DNA of 64,000 nt. Source: Erigeron canadensis. Its lineage: Eukaryota > Streptophyta > Magnoliopsida > Asterales > Asteraceae. The position numbers and the translations under genes were made by a program. This document shows, piece after piece, positions 1 through 10,129 of this stretch; the stretch's first letter is position 1; every line of letters begins with the position of its first letter. The notes under the pieces were generated by a model, which was not told where the DNA came from, made no database searches, and saw only the letters and a list, made by a program, of their open reading frames with translations. The stretch is taken from contig NC_057761.1 of the NCBI RefSeq assembly GCF_010389155.1, positions 59,332,587 through 59,396,586 of the forward strand, in the 5' to 3' direction.

Positions 1-285
1 TCATATGCAACAATACTTCAATTTTGGTTGAAACATAGTTGTATAAATTGGTTACCTATCAACTTAGATGCATTAAATTTTTTTTAATGAAATATGGTAG
101 CAATAACAAGTCATTAACCCACTTAAATAAAAGCACCATTTAACCAAATAATATACCACTTCACAAAATATAGGGGTGTTTGGCCATGTGTTTTAGATCT
201 CAATAATTCCATAAATCTCAAATCCAAACACCATTTCATAATTACATCAAAATTCAGGAAAAATAAATAACCAAAAAACACTCAC

Positions 286-754
286 CAGGACTAGAGATCT
301 TCCAATTAGCAATAGGAGCTGAGGGCGGCGACGCCGTCTCACTAACCACCTCCGGCGCCGGCGAAGAAGTTTCCGGCGACTTATGTTGGTCATCAAGAAA
401 CTTTTGGCTCATGGAATAACACAATTCAAGGGCAGGCAAAGTATTACAAAGCTCAGGGATTTCATCATAACTAAACCCAAATCCTAAATCAAAACAGCCT
501 TTTAATTCATCAAGATCTTCGTCTGTTAAGCTTTTAGACCTCAAAAGATCATCTTCAACATACCCTTCAAGAAAGACTTGATTTTTCTTCTTTTTTAATG
601 AATTTTTTGACCAAGAATCTTGGTTCTTGAAATACCCAGATCGGTTTTCTTGTTCATTTGATGTTTGGTTTGAGAATTCAAGATCTGGGTATTGTTCTTC
701 TTGAAAGATTCTTGAGGAAATTGATGACATTGATTCGTATGAAAGACTTCCCAT
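286..754 (-). CDS. DUF1685 family protein, first coding exon (partial gene)
   Basis: First coding exon of a plant DUF1685 gene; the rest lies beyond the left edge and bases 1-285 are its intron. The exon encodes 156 residues plus one base of a Gly codon and ends at a good donor (CCTG|GTGAGT, read on the minus strand). Residues 76-120 carry the family hallmark, with LTDEDLDELKGCFDLGFGF followed by an ELCNTLPALELCYSMSQ stretch. The exon closes with WKISSPG, after which family members normally continue with a short charged and tryptophan-containing segment, as expected for exon 2. The N-terminus is Ser- and Lys-rich and residues 120-148 are a Pro/Ser/Ala linker. The molecular function of DUF1685 proteins is not established. 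The start is the first Met. A TTTAAAAA stretch at about 829-836 could serve as a TATA element. Confidence 0.88.
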
Positions 755-1586
755 TTTGTTTTTGTTGTTTTCTGTATGTTTGGTTTTTGGGTTTTGTGAA
801 AAGTGATTATGTGAGAGGAGAGAGCGCGTTTTTAAAGACTGGAGGAGCCTGTTCCAATCAAAAACAATTTTTTTTATATATATATTTTTAAAAAATTATT
901 CGTAATACTTTAGAAATCAAATTTCAATCAATTAGAGTATAAAAATAAAATAAGAAAATGACAAATCTTCTTAACAAAATAGTCTAATTATTTTTTTAAT
1001 TATTTGATCATGACATGTGTATTAATCCATGGAAAAAATTAAGAAAGAAGATAAATGGATAACACATATCATTTAAGACTATTTAAAAAATATTACTAAT
1101 CTATTTTCTAAAAAGTTTTATGATTTTCAAATAAAAGAATGATAAAACTTAATTTAAATATATAAAAAGTATATTCAGGTCAAATTAAAACTAATATAAT
1201 TACTTTTATCAACATAAAAGAGTTCAGACATAAAAATAAATTGTGTAAACAATTATATTTGTTTTTTCTTTCCTAAAAAAAAAGAATTTTTTTTAAAACA
1301 AAAAATAATAATAATAATAATTTAAATTTAATTGTATTTTGTTAAAAGGAAAAAGAAACAAGATTACTAATTTTCTGTATTATTAGTAGTTAAATTTAAG
1401 ATGTCACCGTGACACGGTTCACTAATTGAACTTGATATTTCTTTTGTACTAGTATATATTATATATACGAGTAAAGTAATTTTTCATTAAAATTTTCAAA
1501 CAATCAAAGAAGATAGTACCAATTCTCTGTATTATACATAGTTTTAGTGTATAACTATGAAATAATCCTATGTCTTTTTTATATTA
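755..1586. other. AT-rich intergenic stretch, upstream of the DUF1685 gene
   Basis: Upstream flank of the minus-strand DUF1685 gene. The first 100 bases are its probable leader and core promoter. Beyond about 860 the DNA is almost pure A/T with short homopolymer and ATA runs, and I see no coding exon, RNA gene or clear element end. Confidence 0.5.
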
Positions 1587-1968
1587 CTAGCATGGTACTC
1601 GTGCATTGCAGCGGAAATATCATTAACCGGATGCAAATTAAAGAAAAAGAGAGATATTAAGATAGAATTACGTGTGTATGAATGAATACGAATGAAAATG
1701 AGAGACTTTTAAAAATTCGTCGAAAATACATATATCGAATGACCTATCTAATGAAAGAGCATGAAATTTTAAGAATAGTCATATAATTTTTATAATTTAT
1801 TGATGTACGGTTTTTGAGATAAAAGATTCTGAATGAATAAAATGATTTATGGAGGAGAGAAAAAAAAATTAGTGATTTAGATTTAAAGAGAAATATGAAA
1901 ATGAGTTGTTGAAAAGTTAAAAGTTAAAAAGATTTAGCGGGAATAAATATTTTATAATGTAATATAGA
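1587..1968 (-). mobile_element. Non-autonomous Helitron (copy A), 382 bp
   Basis: Read on the minus strand the element starts A|TCTATATTACATTATAAAA and ends in CTAG|T, the A/T insertion and TC...CTRR termini typical of Helitrons. A GC-rich patch (CCGCTGCAATGCACGAG) sits just before the CTAG end, as a degenerate terminal hairpin. There is no coding capacity. Its interior, with a 'gagataaaagatt' block and a 'gaggagagaaaaaaaaa' block, is shared with the neighbouring copy at 2138-3536, so the two are relatives lying in tandem in the same orientation. Confidence 0.6.
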
Positions 1969-2137
1969 TAAAGATAAAGATATAGATATGTAATTTTTAT
2001 TTGTTCTTACTTCTTAGACTAATTATAATTATTCTTTTAATTATTAGTATAAATATTAATATTTATATTAATTATAAATTTTAATACGTTCAAGAATTTT
2101 AATATATACAAATAAAAGTTCATTTATACAGTTACGA

Positions 2138-3536
2138 GAGAAAGTATCCACGCATTGTGGCGGTGAAATAGTGGGGTGACAGTTTATAGAGTGTGATAAG
2201 TCATAAAAGATGATAGTCATAGGTCATAGAGTGTAATAGCCAAATATCTTAGCCATACGGGCCCCGCCCTCGGATTTAAAAATTTATCAAAAATATATCA
2301 AATGACCTCTTTAATGAAAAATCATGAAATTAATATTTATAATTTATTGGTAAACTGTTTTTGAGATAAAAGATTTTGAATGGATTAGAATAATAAAATA
2401 AGGGATAATGACTTGTGGATGTAGTAAACTATGACAAAATATCTATGTTATGTATTGATCTAATCGAGGGTTTATGTTATGTAACGAATTTACCAAAACT
2501 GTCTAAGAGATGCATGTTACAAGCTAAAGGTGGTCATCAATTTTTTTCCCTTTATTTTTTAATCTTAATAATTAATTTATTTATTTAACATATATAAATA
2601 AATTAAGTTATGGAAACATATATGTATATAAGTTCTGTAATTATATAAAAACTGTAAACACCTTCATATCTTCTGACCGCCACCTACCCCCATTTTTTCG
2701 ATCAACCTTAACACAATCATATACCAAAAAATCAAAGATCTCAAAAATTAAAATCGTATTTGAAGATTACGATCCCTTATAAGGTCAAGAACCTGAAACC
2801 AATCATTATATATATTCTCAAACATATACACATTGACACACACAAATCTAAGGGTACATATATACAACTCAAACAAACAAACAATGAGAAACTAGGGACG
2901 TATTCTTACATGGCTTCTTGAAACATAACTTAGAATTGAAATGAGAAAGAATAATTAATTGCTAGATTTTAGTTAAAGCAACAAAACAACAAACTTAGAA
3001 GAACGCATTACAAGCCTAAAGCTGAAAAGATCAAATCCCCTTGACCTCAGAATTCATCATTTCTATTTTCGGGATATTAATAAATAACTAAATGGAAACA
3101 AGAAAATACCAGTTCTCAAATATTCGGGAGGAGTTGGAAACAATAAATAACATGCTTCACTTAGACAGTTTTGGTAAGTTCATTACATAACATAGACCCC
3201 AGATTAGATCAATACATAACATAGACATTTTGTCATAGTTCATTACATTCACAGACCATTATCCCAAGTTTAAAAACTGGATGGTAACCGACTACCTGTA
3301 GATTACCCGGTAACATGCATCACTTAGACAATTTTGGTAAGTTCGTTACATAACATAGACCCCGGTTAGATCAATACATAACATAAACATTTTGTCATAA
3401 TTCACTACATCCACAGGTTATGGGGAGAGAAAAAAAAATTAGTGGTTAAAATTTGAAGCAAGAGATGAAAATGAGTGATTGAAAAATTAAAAGTTGAAAA
3501 AATTTGACGGAAACAAATGTTTTCTAATGTAGTAGA
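2138..3536 (-). mobile_element. Related Helitron (copy B), split by a TIR element
   Basis: Bases about 2280-2400 and 3420-3536 match successive parts of Helitron copy A (1587-1968) in order and orientation. The roughly 1 kb between them belongs to a different element with terminal inverted repeats. The minus-strand left end reads TCTACTACATTAGAAAAC; the other end is degenerate, with a CCAC/GTGG mini-hairpin near 2150. Both outer limits are approximate. No coding capacity is seen. Confidence 0.5.
2402..3421. mobile_element. Non-autonomous TIR element with three terminal arms, nested in a Helitron
   Basis: An arm at 2402-2525 (starting GGGATAATGACTTGTGG) is repeated in inverted orientation at about 3143-3265. 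A further inverted-orientation copy lies at about 3305-3421, so there are one left arm and two right arms. The arms are about 120 bp and share the blocks CTATGTTATGTATTGATC and ACCAAAACTGTCTAAG (or its complement). The 600 bp core is AT-rich without a transposase. I could not find a convincing target duplication, so assignment to a superfamily (MULE-like fold-back is most plausible) is open. Confidence 0.55.
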
Positions 3537-4684
3537 AATAAGGCTATGTTTTACTAAAATTTTCTCTTTATTTTAGTTCATCAAAATCATTTTATGTATT
3601 GAACCCCCTTTACGGTATGTGTTCCAAAAATGTAGTAGTATATCATTTTATTTATCTTAAAAGAAAAGATGGCTAGCTCTTGTGTATTCGTTTCCCTAAA
3701 ACTGCTGTTATCAAAATTACATCCATATCCCAAACATCGAATGTGACAGTCGAATCATATGTCCCCAAGCGATATATCCCAAATATCAAACAATACACTT
3801 ATAACGTATTTTGATGCTACCATTTTATTTTGCTCTTGAACGTTTGGAGTGGATTTGTCCCCAAGCGAATCATTGGAGTACATATATATCAGTATAGATT
3901 AACATCAATATTCAATACCAATCAAAGCGATTCTAAACTTACAATTAAGTACAACCACTCGAAAACATAATTATTTTTACAAACATGACAGGCCTTCAAA
4001 CTAATTAATAGTTTCGGTCATCATGGCACTACTAAAAACATCATAGATTAAATCATTCATAATCATTACAATCTACTATATATTCATGTTTTATAAAGAC
4101 CATACTATCAAGCTAAACAATAATCTATTAGTTTTTATCGACTACGTGAACGTAATTTCAATTTTCAGACTGTTCTCGATTCTTTCATTTATTTAATATA
4201 TTCTTGAGTTCTTGACCATGTCATTTGATGTGAACAAAGTTAATAAATTAATAGAACATGAATACATGATTAAAAGGAGGTAGTTGCTTAAGTAAATTGT
4301 CAATGACCCAGGTAATTTAGTCAAAGTTCATTATCTACTTAATAAGAAATTTATATTGTATACGTAAAATCTATTATGTATTAAATTAAATGACGTATGA
4401 TAACCCGGCCACGTTATGTACTTCTACTTTATAAACAAGTCAAGTAATCTTCTCATAGTTTTGTTATATGTGTTGCCGAATACATTTTAGAGAATAAAAA
4501 TAAAGTTGCGTAAAGAATGTTAATTTCTTAGAATGCATATATGATAAAATGTGTCACATATGTAATAAAAAGTTTATAGTTAAAATAGTATATGTATTGG
4601 TTTATCAACTAAAAAGTCGTGTACGTGTTTAGGCCTGTTATAAAGACATGCAATTTATTGGTATCGAATATTAAGAAAGTGGTG
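3537..4684. other. Gene-free AT-rich stretch
   Basis: No exon, RNA gene or element terminus is recognisable here. The sequence is AT-rich with only short chance open frames. Confidence 0.5.
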
Positions 4685-4687
4685 TAA

Positions 4688-5006
4688 GAGGGTGCCCAAT
4701 GGGGCTCGTCCCTTACTAGTCCGGCATGGAGTTACTAGTCTACATCATTGGGTGGGACTAGTCTTCCACTCGTCCTTAGTGCTCGTCCAGGTCACTAATC
4801 TCTGCAGGGATGAGTCCTTTTATGTTTTTTTTTTAATGCTATATACAAAGAAGAAGACAAAAAAATTAATGGGTTCAAGACTAGTCCTTAAGGGATGAGT
4901 CCATTGGGTGCATTTTGAGAGGATTAGTCTTTGAAGTGTTTTTTACTGATGTAACGGTGACAAAGACTAGTCTTTGAAAGATGAGTCCTCACCATTAGGT
5001 ACCCTC
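4688..5006. mobile_element. Tourist-like (PIF/Harbinger-type) MITE, 319 bp
   Basis: Imperfect terminal inverted repeats GAGGGTGCCCAATGG and GAGGGTACCTAATGG (complement of the right end) match at 13 of 15 positions. They are flanked on both sides by the trinucleotide TAA (4685-4687 and 5007-5009), the target duplication size of PIF/Harbinger elements. The interior repeats an ACTAGTC/GACTAGT motif and has no transposase. A short open frame inside it is a chance product. Confidence 0.72.
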
Positions 5007-5009
5007 TAA

Positions 5010-5798
5010 ACAAATGCAATATAATGGTATCGAATACGAATTAAGTAAATGGTGTTCGATGTTTTAATAATGTAATTTTCTTATTATTAAAAGAAATTCT
5101 AGAATTAGTATTGGCATTTCGAATATACCCCAAAACCTACCATATAAAATGTTTGGCTCACCTACTAACCAGAAATAAAAATGATTGGATTTGTATTATA
5201 TTTTTATATTTTATTTACACATTATTGATCGTGGAATCTTTTGATCCAATATCCAAGGTAAGCATAATGCATTTAAAACCTCTAGGAATTTAATATCATA
5301 AAAACTTATGATAAGTAACAGCTCAATATTATAGTTATTAGTTATCAAATCTATTTTAATCTTACGTCCTATTTTTTAATTGCACAATAACATAACAATG
5401 GAAATTTAAGATCTAAGGCCAACTGCCATGCCAGCATACTTGTGCTGTCACGTTATTTTTCATTCACTTGAAACTTTTATTTATATATCTGCAATAATAC
5501 ATTAATTTTGTTGATTCCTCTATATATAATCTCCTAATTAATATATTATCATTTATATGTGTTTAGTTTAATATTTGATGATTTTACAACTTTTTATAAT
5601 ACTCGCATGAAATTCTTAGCAGATAATTATTTCATTATTTGGTTTTAATGAAATGTGCATCTTAAATTATGTTTTCTTAAGCAATATCTAATCTAAATAT
5701 CTATTAAGGCATAAGATCATGAAGTGTGTACGAAAATGTTGTTACTGTAAGCTAGCTAACATAAAAACCTCGTGAAATACATGCTTAGTATCTGTAGG
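5010..5798. other. Gene-free AT-rich stretch
   Basis: Nothing recognisable. Only short chance open frames are present, and these lack family features. Confidence 0.45.
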
Positions 5799-6007
5799 CA
5801 GGGGCGGAAGATAATAAGGGCCAAAGGGGGTAATGGTCCCTCCAAACTTTTGAGTCTTATCTAGCAATTATATATTATTTAAGGGTAAAATTTTTGTGTG
5901 TGTGTGGTTTTACCCCCTCTGAAAGTCAGAGATAAAAGATAGATGCAGAAAACTGTACGTGAATGCATAATTTTACCCCCAGTAATGTGGTTCAAGTTTC
6001 GCCGCTG
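5799..6007. mobile_element. hAT-like MITE, 209 bp
   Basis: The ends are CAGGGGCGGAAG and, on the complementary strand of the right end, CAGCGGCGAAAC. The CAGGGGCGG start is the usual plant hAT-type terminus. The flanks are TCTGTAGG (5791-5798) and TCTGTAAGG (6008-6016), an 8 bp duplication with one inserted base. No coding capacity. Confidence 0.65.
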
Positions 6008-6316
6008 TCTGTAAGGCAATAAGTTTTACGTGTTCACTTTAGAAACCTACAATACCAAATGCAACAATCTGTCGCACATTGAAGTTAATTAATTATGTGT
6101 TTACAATACCGTGCTGCATAGAAAATAGAAGAGTGTCGATATCCCATCCAATCTTGACGTTCGGCTTCATCTTGACATAATGATACATTTGTATTCTATG
6201 TTTCCAACAAGAAGATGACAAAATTGAGTACTTTTATTATTGAAGATAACTATATAATACATTTAAATTCATAGATGTAATGGGAAGGAAAAATGTTTTG
6301 GGGCATTTATATAATA

Positions 6317-6556
6317 GAACTAATTGCATTTTTGGTCACTGTGGTATGACAATTTTTCCAAGAATGGTCCAAACTTATGAAAAGTCGCAATTTTGGTGCC
6401 AACTGTACGAATTCTTCGCAATTTTGGTCCAAACGCAAACATCCGTTTATTAAATGCCGTCACTGTGGACACGTGAGTGGCACGCGTGGGGTAGTTGTGT
6501 CATTTAACTCCCCCTACCCCTTTATATACCCCATTTCTCCCAAATTTCACTACTTT
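6317..6556 (+). repeat. Left terminal inverted repeat of the MULE
   Basis: Bases 6317-6556 are nearly identical to the reverse complement of 9881-10120. The arm carries a TTTATATACCCC TATA-like motif at about 6521-6532, in position to drive the inward-facing transposase gene. An open frame running from this arm to 6748 is not a gene. Confidence 0.9.
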
Positions 6557-6890
6557 TTTTTCCCAATCGCATTTCAGATCCCTGTATTATTGAAACTAAA
6601 AGCTTTTCCAAAACCCTTGTTCGATCATCCATCAACCAATCCAAGCTCTGTATGTTGTAATCTAAGTATAATCATAAACTTACAATGGTTCAAACTTCGT
6701 GGTTTATCAGAAAGCATGCAGATAAGGAAGACTAGTAGACTACATTGATGCATTATATGGTGAGTTTTTTTTTCTTTTTTTTTTTACTTCTGGTTATTTT
6801 TTCTTAATTCTTACTTGGTTATAATGTTACCATTGTAAACAAGTTTGTGTTTTTTTCATCTATTAATTTGTTTTTTTAATTATTTTTTAG

Positions 6891-9035
6891 AAAAAAACCT
6901 AGTTATTTTTCTTTGGAAATCCATCACGGGGGGGTCTTCATCAAGACTCCAGAAAGGCGATACGTAGATGGTAAGGTTAGTTATGTTGATTGCGTAGATG
7001 GGGATGAGTTTTCTGTTATTGAAGTGAATGTAATGCTTCAAGAGTTAGGGTACAAAAAACAAATTCCGATTTGGTATCATTTTAAACAACCTGATAGTGA
7101 ACTTCGTTATGGATTGCATGCTTTGGGTAATGATGATGATATTTGGTTTTTATTGAAGTTTGTAGGGAAATATAAGTTGTTAGAAGTGTATGTAGAAGAA
7201 ATCGTATCAAAGGTCAATACTTTTTCTAAGATAAGTTCTCCAACTAGTGTTGTTATTGAAGAAATTGAGGAGGATCCAGTAATACCTAAACCACCTCCAA
7301 AAAAGAAGCTAAAAACACCAAAACCACAATGCATAAAGACCTTGTTTCCAGAAGTAGAAACAGAGATTGGATAGGGTGATATTTCTGCAAGTGTAGAGGC
7401 TGAGAAAGAAGGTAGGCATGCTGAAACAGAAGTTGGTCAAGGTAGTTAGCAGGTACTAATGTATATGTCCCAATTCCTGTTGAAACAGAAGTTGGGTTGG
7501 GTAGTGGTCTTCAAACAGAAAGTGTGCCAGCACATGTGTTTAATGATGAATTTTTTAATGATGTGTTTTTCAGTGATTTGCAAACAGAAGGTGGGCAGGT
7601 TAGTGATGTTATTGAGAAACAACAAGTTGTAACAGAAGGTGGGCAGGGTCATTTTGACACAGAGGTTGGGCAAGGTAGTGGTGTTATTGAGGAAGAACAT
7701 GTTGTGCAACTAGAAGGTGGGCAGGGTCATTTTGACACAGAGGTTGGGCAGGGTAGTGGTGTTATTGAGGAAGAACATGTTGTGCAACCAGAAGGTGTGC
7801 AGGGTGAAGATAGTGATGGGGAAGATAGTGATTTTGTTGTGGATGATGAGCACATGATGAATGAGGTGGAGATTGATATGACAGATTTCAGGAACAACAT
7901 AGATGAGGATGTAGAATGGTTACCACAAAGGGAGGAGGAAGTCAATGCTGGAATAAATGTTGAACCAGATGTTGGGCCAGTTAATTTTGATAATATTGAG
8001 AGTGGGGAGGAGTCTGCAGATGAATGTAGGGAGAAAGCACTAAAGAAAATGAGGAAGGAACAATCTGCAAATCCAGTGGGCAGGGTGAATTTCTATCCTG
8101 GGCAAGTTTTTGGGACAAAAAAAAGAGGTTAAGGAACTGGTAACCCAACTGTCTATTGAAACAAGAAGACAATTAAAAATTGTGAAAAATGATAACAAAA
8201 GATTCAAGGTCATATGTGAAGGTACAATTCCTTTTTTTACAAATGTGGTGGGCTCTAGTCAAGTTGGGCCTAGTGAACAAGTTGGGCCTATTCCTGTCCA
8301 AACCACACAGGGAATAAAGTTTATCAAGAAAAAAACAAAGGGAAGTAAGATAAAAGAAAAGCCAAAGGAAGACAAGTCAAAAGAATCTACCCAAATTAGT
8401 TGCAATTTCCAATTACATGTCTCAAAAGTCACAGATAAAGAGACATGGATGGTAAGAACTTATAAAGAACAACACCAGTGTCTTCAATCTAGAGAAATTA
8501 GGAGGTGTACTTCAGAGTATTTGGCTAAACAGATTCAAGAAGACTTGCATCCAGATACAAAAATCCAAGCCACACACCTTAGAGATCAATTGCGACAGAA
8601 GTTATCAATCGAGATTTCAAAGCACAAGCTTTATAGAGCCAAAGAAAAGGCAAAGGAAAGACTCATGGGTGATGTGAAACACCAGTATGCCATCTTAAGG
8701 GATTACCTTATGGAATGCCCAAAAAGAAGAGAAGGATGAGTCAAATTGACTTACAGCTGATTAGGGAAGGGAAGCTTACAAGGGCAGGTGTTTTGACTAA
8801 ATGTGGGAACTGCAAACAAGATGGACATAACAAAAGAACATGTCCAAAACCAGCTGGTGGTTCAAGGGGTGCAGGATCAAGTCAAAAGGGTGCTGGTGGT
8901 TCAAGGGGTGCAAAATCAAGTCAAAAGGGTGCTGCTTCAAGTCAAAAGTGTGCTGCTTCAAGTTCTAAGGGTGTTGCTTCAAGTCAAAAAGGTGTTGGTT
9001 CTAAGGCTGGGAAAACGAAAGCTGCGAGAAAGTGA
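6891..9035 (+). pseudogene. MuDR-type transposase remnant without DDE/MULE and SWIM domains
   Basis: Four open segments in alternating frames read as one decayed MULE transposase. Segment 6891-7373 (acceptor AG at 6889-6890) has the PB1-like N-terminal domain, with EIHHGGVFIKTPERRY and a YHFKQPDSELRYGLHALGND motif, and ends at a TAG. Segment 7497-8132 is acidic with two tandem copies of a block ending in GHFDTEVGQGSGVIEEEHVV. Segment 8110-8739 continues after a frameshift at an A-run near 8118 and carries the MuDR/FAR-like zinc-binding region (Cys and His around ISCNFQLHV and EQHQC). Segment 8715-9035 holds the C-terminal zinc knuckle CGNCKQDGHNKRTC and a Gly/Ser/Gln-Lys repeat tail. The MULE catalytic domain expected between YLME and the zinc knuckle is missing, so this is an internal-deletion derivative. 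No intact start codon was found for the first segment. Confidence 0.85.
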
Positions 9036-9434
9036 TTACCTTGTTTAGTATTTTATAGTTTACTACTAAAACTATGCGACTTATTTTCTAGCTTAATGTT
9101 TTTCTGCTAAGACTTGATTGTATCGACAATGCTTATGTTTAAGACTCCAACTTAATTTGTTATGTATTAGTGCTATGGAATATAGCACAAATTTTGGTAT
9201 ATTTTGTGTCAATTAGTGCTATGGAATATGGCACAAATTTTGCTATTTTTTGTCAATTGAGTTGGTTGTATCATTGAATGTTTTAGGTACACTGAATAAG
9301 CATATGACTATAAATACCATATGGCACACTGAATAAGCAAATACCACTTCATTTCTTGAAAATAAACATTAACCATACAACCTTCATTGTATCGAAATGC
9401 TTAATTTACAACAAAAAAACTAGCCAACATTTAG

Positions 9435-9782
9435 TTAATTTACAAACTTAAACCATACAACAAAAACGATCCAACTTATCACTAGCAGATTCTTGTATTT
9501 TCTTGCTTTCATTTCATGAGATCTAGCAGCTTCTTCATACTTATTCATTGATGTCAACAATCCTGGAATGATTTTCATTGCTCTTCTACACATTGGTGGA
9601 TCCATCCAACTAATAAATCCACATGATGACCCCTATAACGATATCTAAATAAAATTATTAAAAAGGTATCCAATATATTTATAATTTGAAAGATTAAATA
9701 TGTTACCTTTCTAGCACAACAATAAAATCTTCTTCCTGGGTTATTGATTGTCCACGATGTTCGTACCAAAGAAGGAGACCCT
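9435..9782 (-). pseudogene. GRF-type zinc-finger gene remnant inside the MULE
   Basis: On the minus strand two exons can be joined: 9707-9782 (GSPSLVRTSWTINNPGRRF then YCCARK) and 9435-9632 (GSSCGFISWMDPPMCRRAMK and a charged tail to a TAA), separated by a short intron with GT..AG ends and no frame shift. The NPGRRFYCC...CGF.W.D pattern is the GRF zinc-finger signature found in a second gene of many plant MULEs. A TGA lies in frame just before GSPSL, where the first zinc-binding cysteines and the start should be, so the copy is broken at its 5' end. The function in the element's life cycle is not known. Confidence 0.7.
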
Positions 9783-9880
9783 CAACTACAAAGCACCATT
9801 GATGGTGTTTTGTATTTTCTTGATATTAATAAAGAAAATAAAAGAATATAAGAATTTAGGGTTTCAATGAAAGTAAAAAG

Positions 9881-10120
9881 AAAGTAGTGAAATTTGGGGG
9901 AAATGGGGTATATAAAGGGGTAGGGGGAGTTAAATGACACAACTACCCCACGCGTGCCACTCACGTGTCCACAGTGACGGCATTTAATAAACAGACGTTT
10001 GCGTTTGGACCAAAATTGCGAAGAATTCGTACATTTGGCACCAAAATTGTGACTTTTCATAAGTTTGGACCATTCTTGCGAAAAGTGTCATACCACAGGG
10101 ACCAAAAATGCAATTAGTTC
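9881..10120 (-). repeat. Right terminal inverted repeat of the MULE
   Basis: Inverted partner of 6317-6556, differing at only a handful of positions. It ends in CAATTAGTTC immediately before the TATATAATA target duplication. A minus-strand open frame here (to 9782) mirrors the one in the left arm and is not a gene. Confidence 0.9.
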
Positions 10121-10129
10121 TATATAATA

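Larger units (their letters stand above)
6317..10120 (+). mobile_element. Mutator-like element (MULE), 3,804 bp, internally deleted
   Basis: Complete element with 240 bp terminal inverted repeats beginning GAACTAATTGCATTTTTGGTC and a perfect 9 bp target duplication TATATAATA at 6308-6316 and 10121-10129, the diagnostic size for Mutator. Inside are a decayed plus-strand transposase gene (6891-9035) lacking its catalytic core and a decayed minus-strand GRF zinc-finger gene (9435-9782), which is the convergent two-gene layout of plant MULEs. It cannot supply its own transposase. The perfect target duplication and closely matching arms suggest a fairly recent insertion. Confidence 0.93.

Noticed and set aside
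6377..6748. 123-codon open frame on the plus strand, with a mirror copy at 9782-10060 on the minus strand
   Set aside because: Both lie in the 240 bp inverted repeats of the MULE; the reading frames exist only because the arms are alike and show no protein family features.
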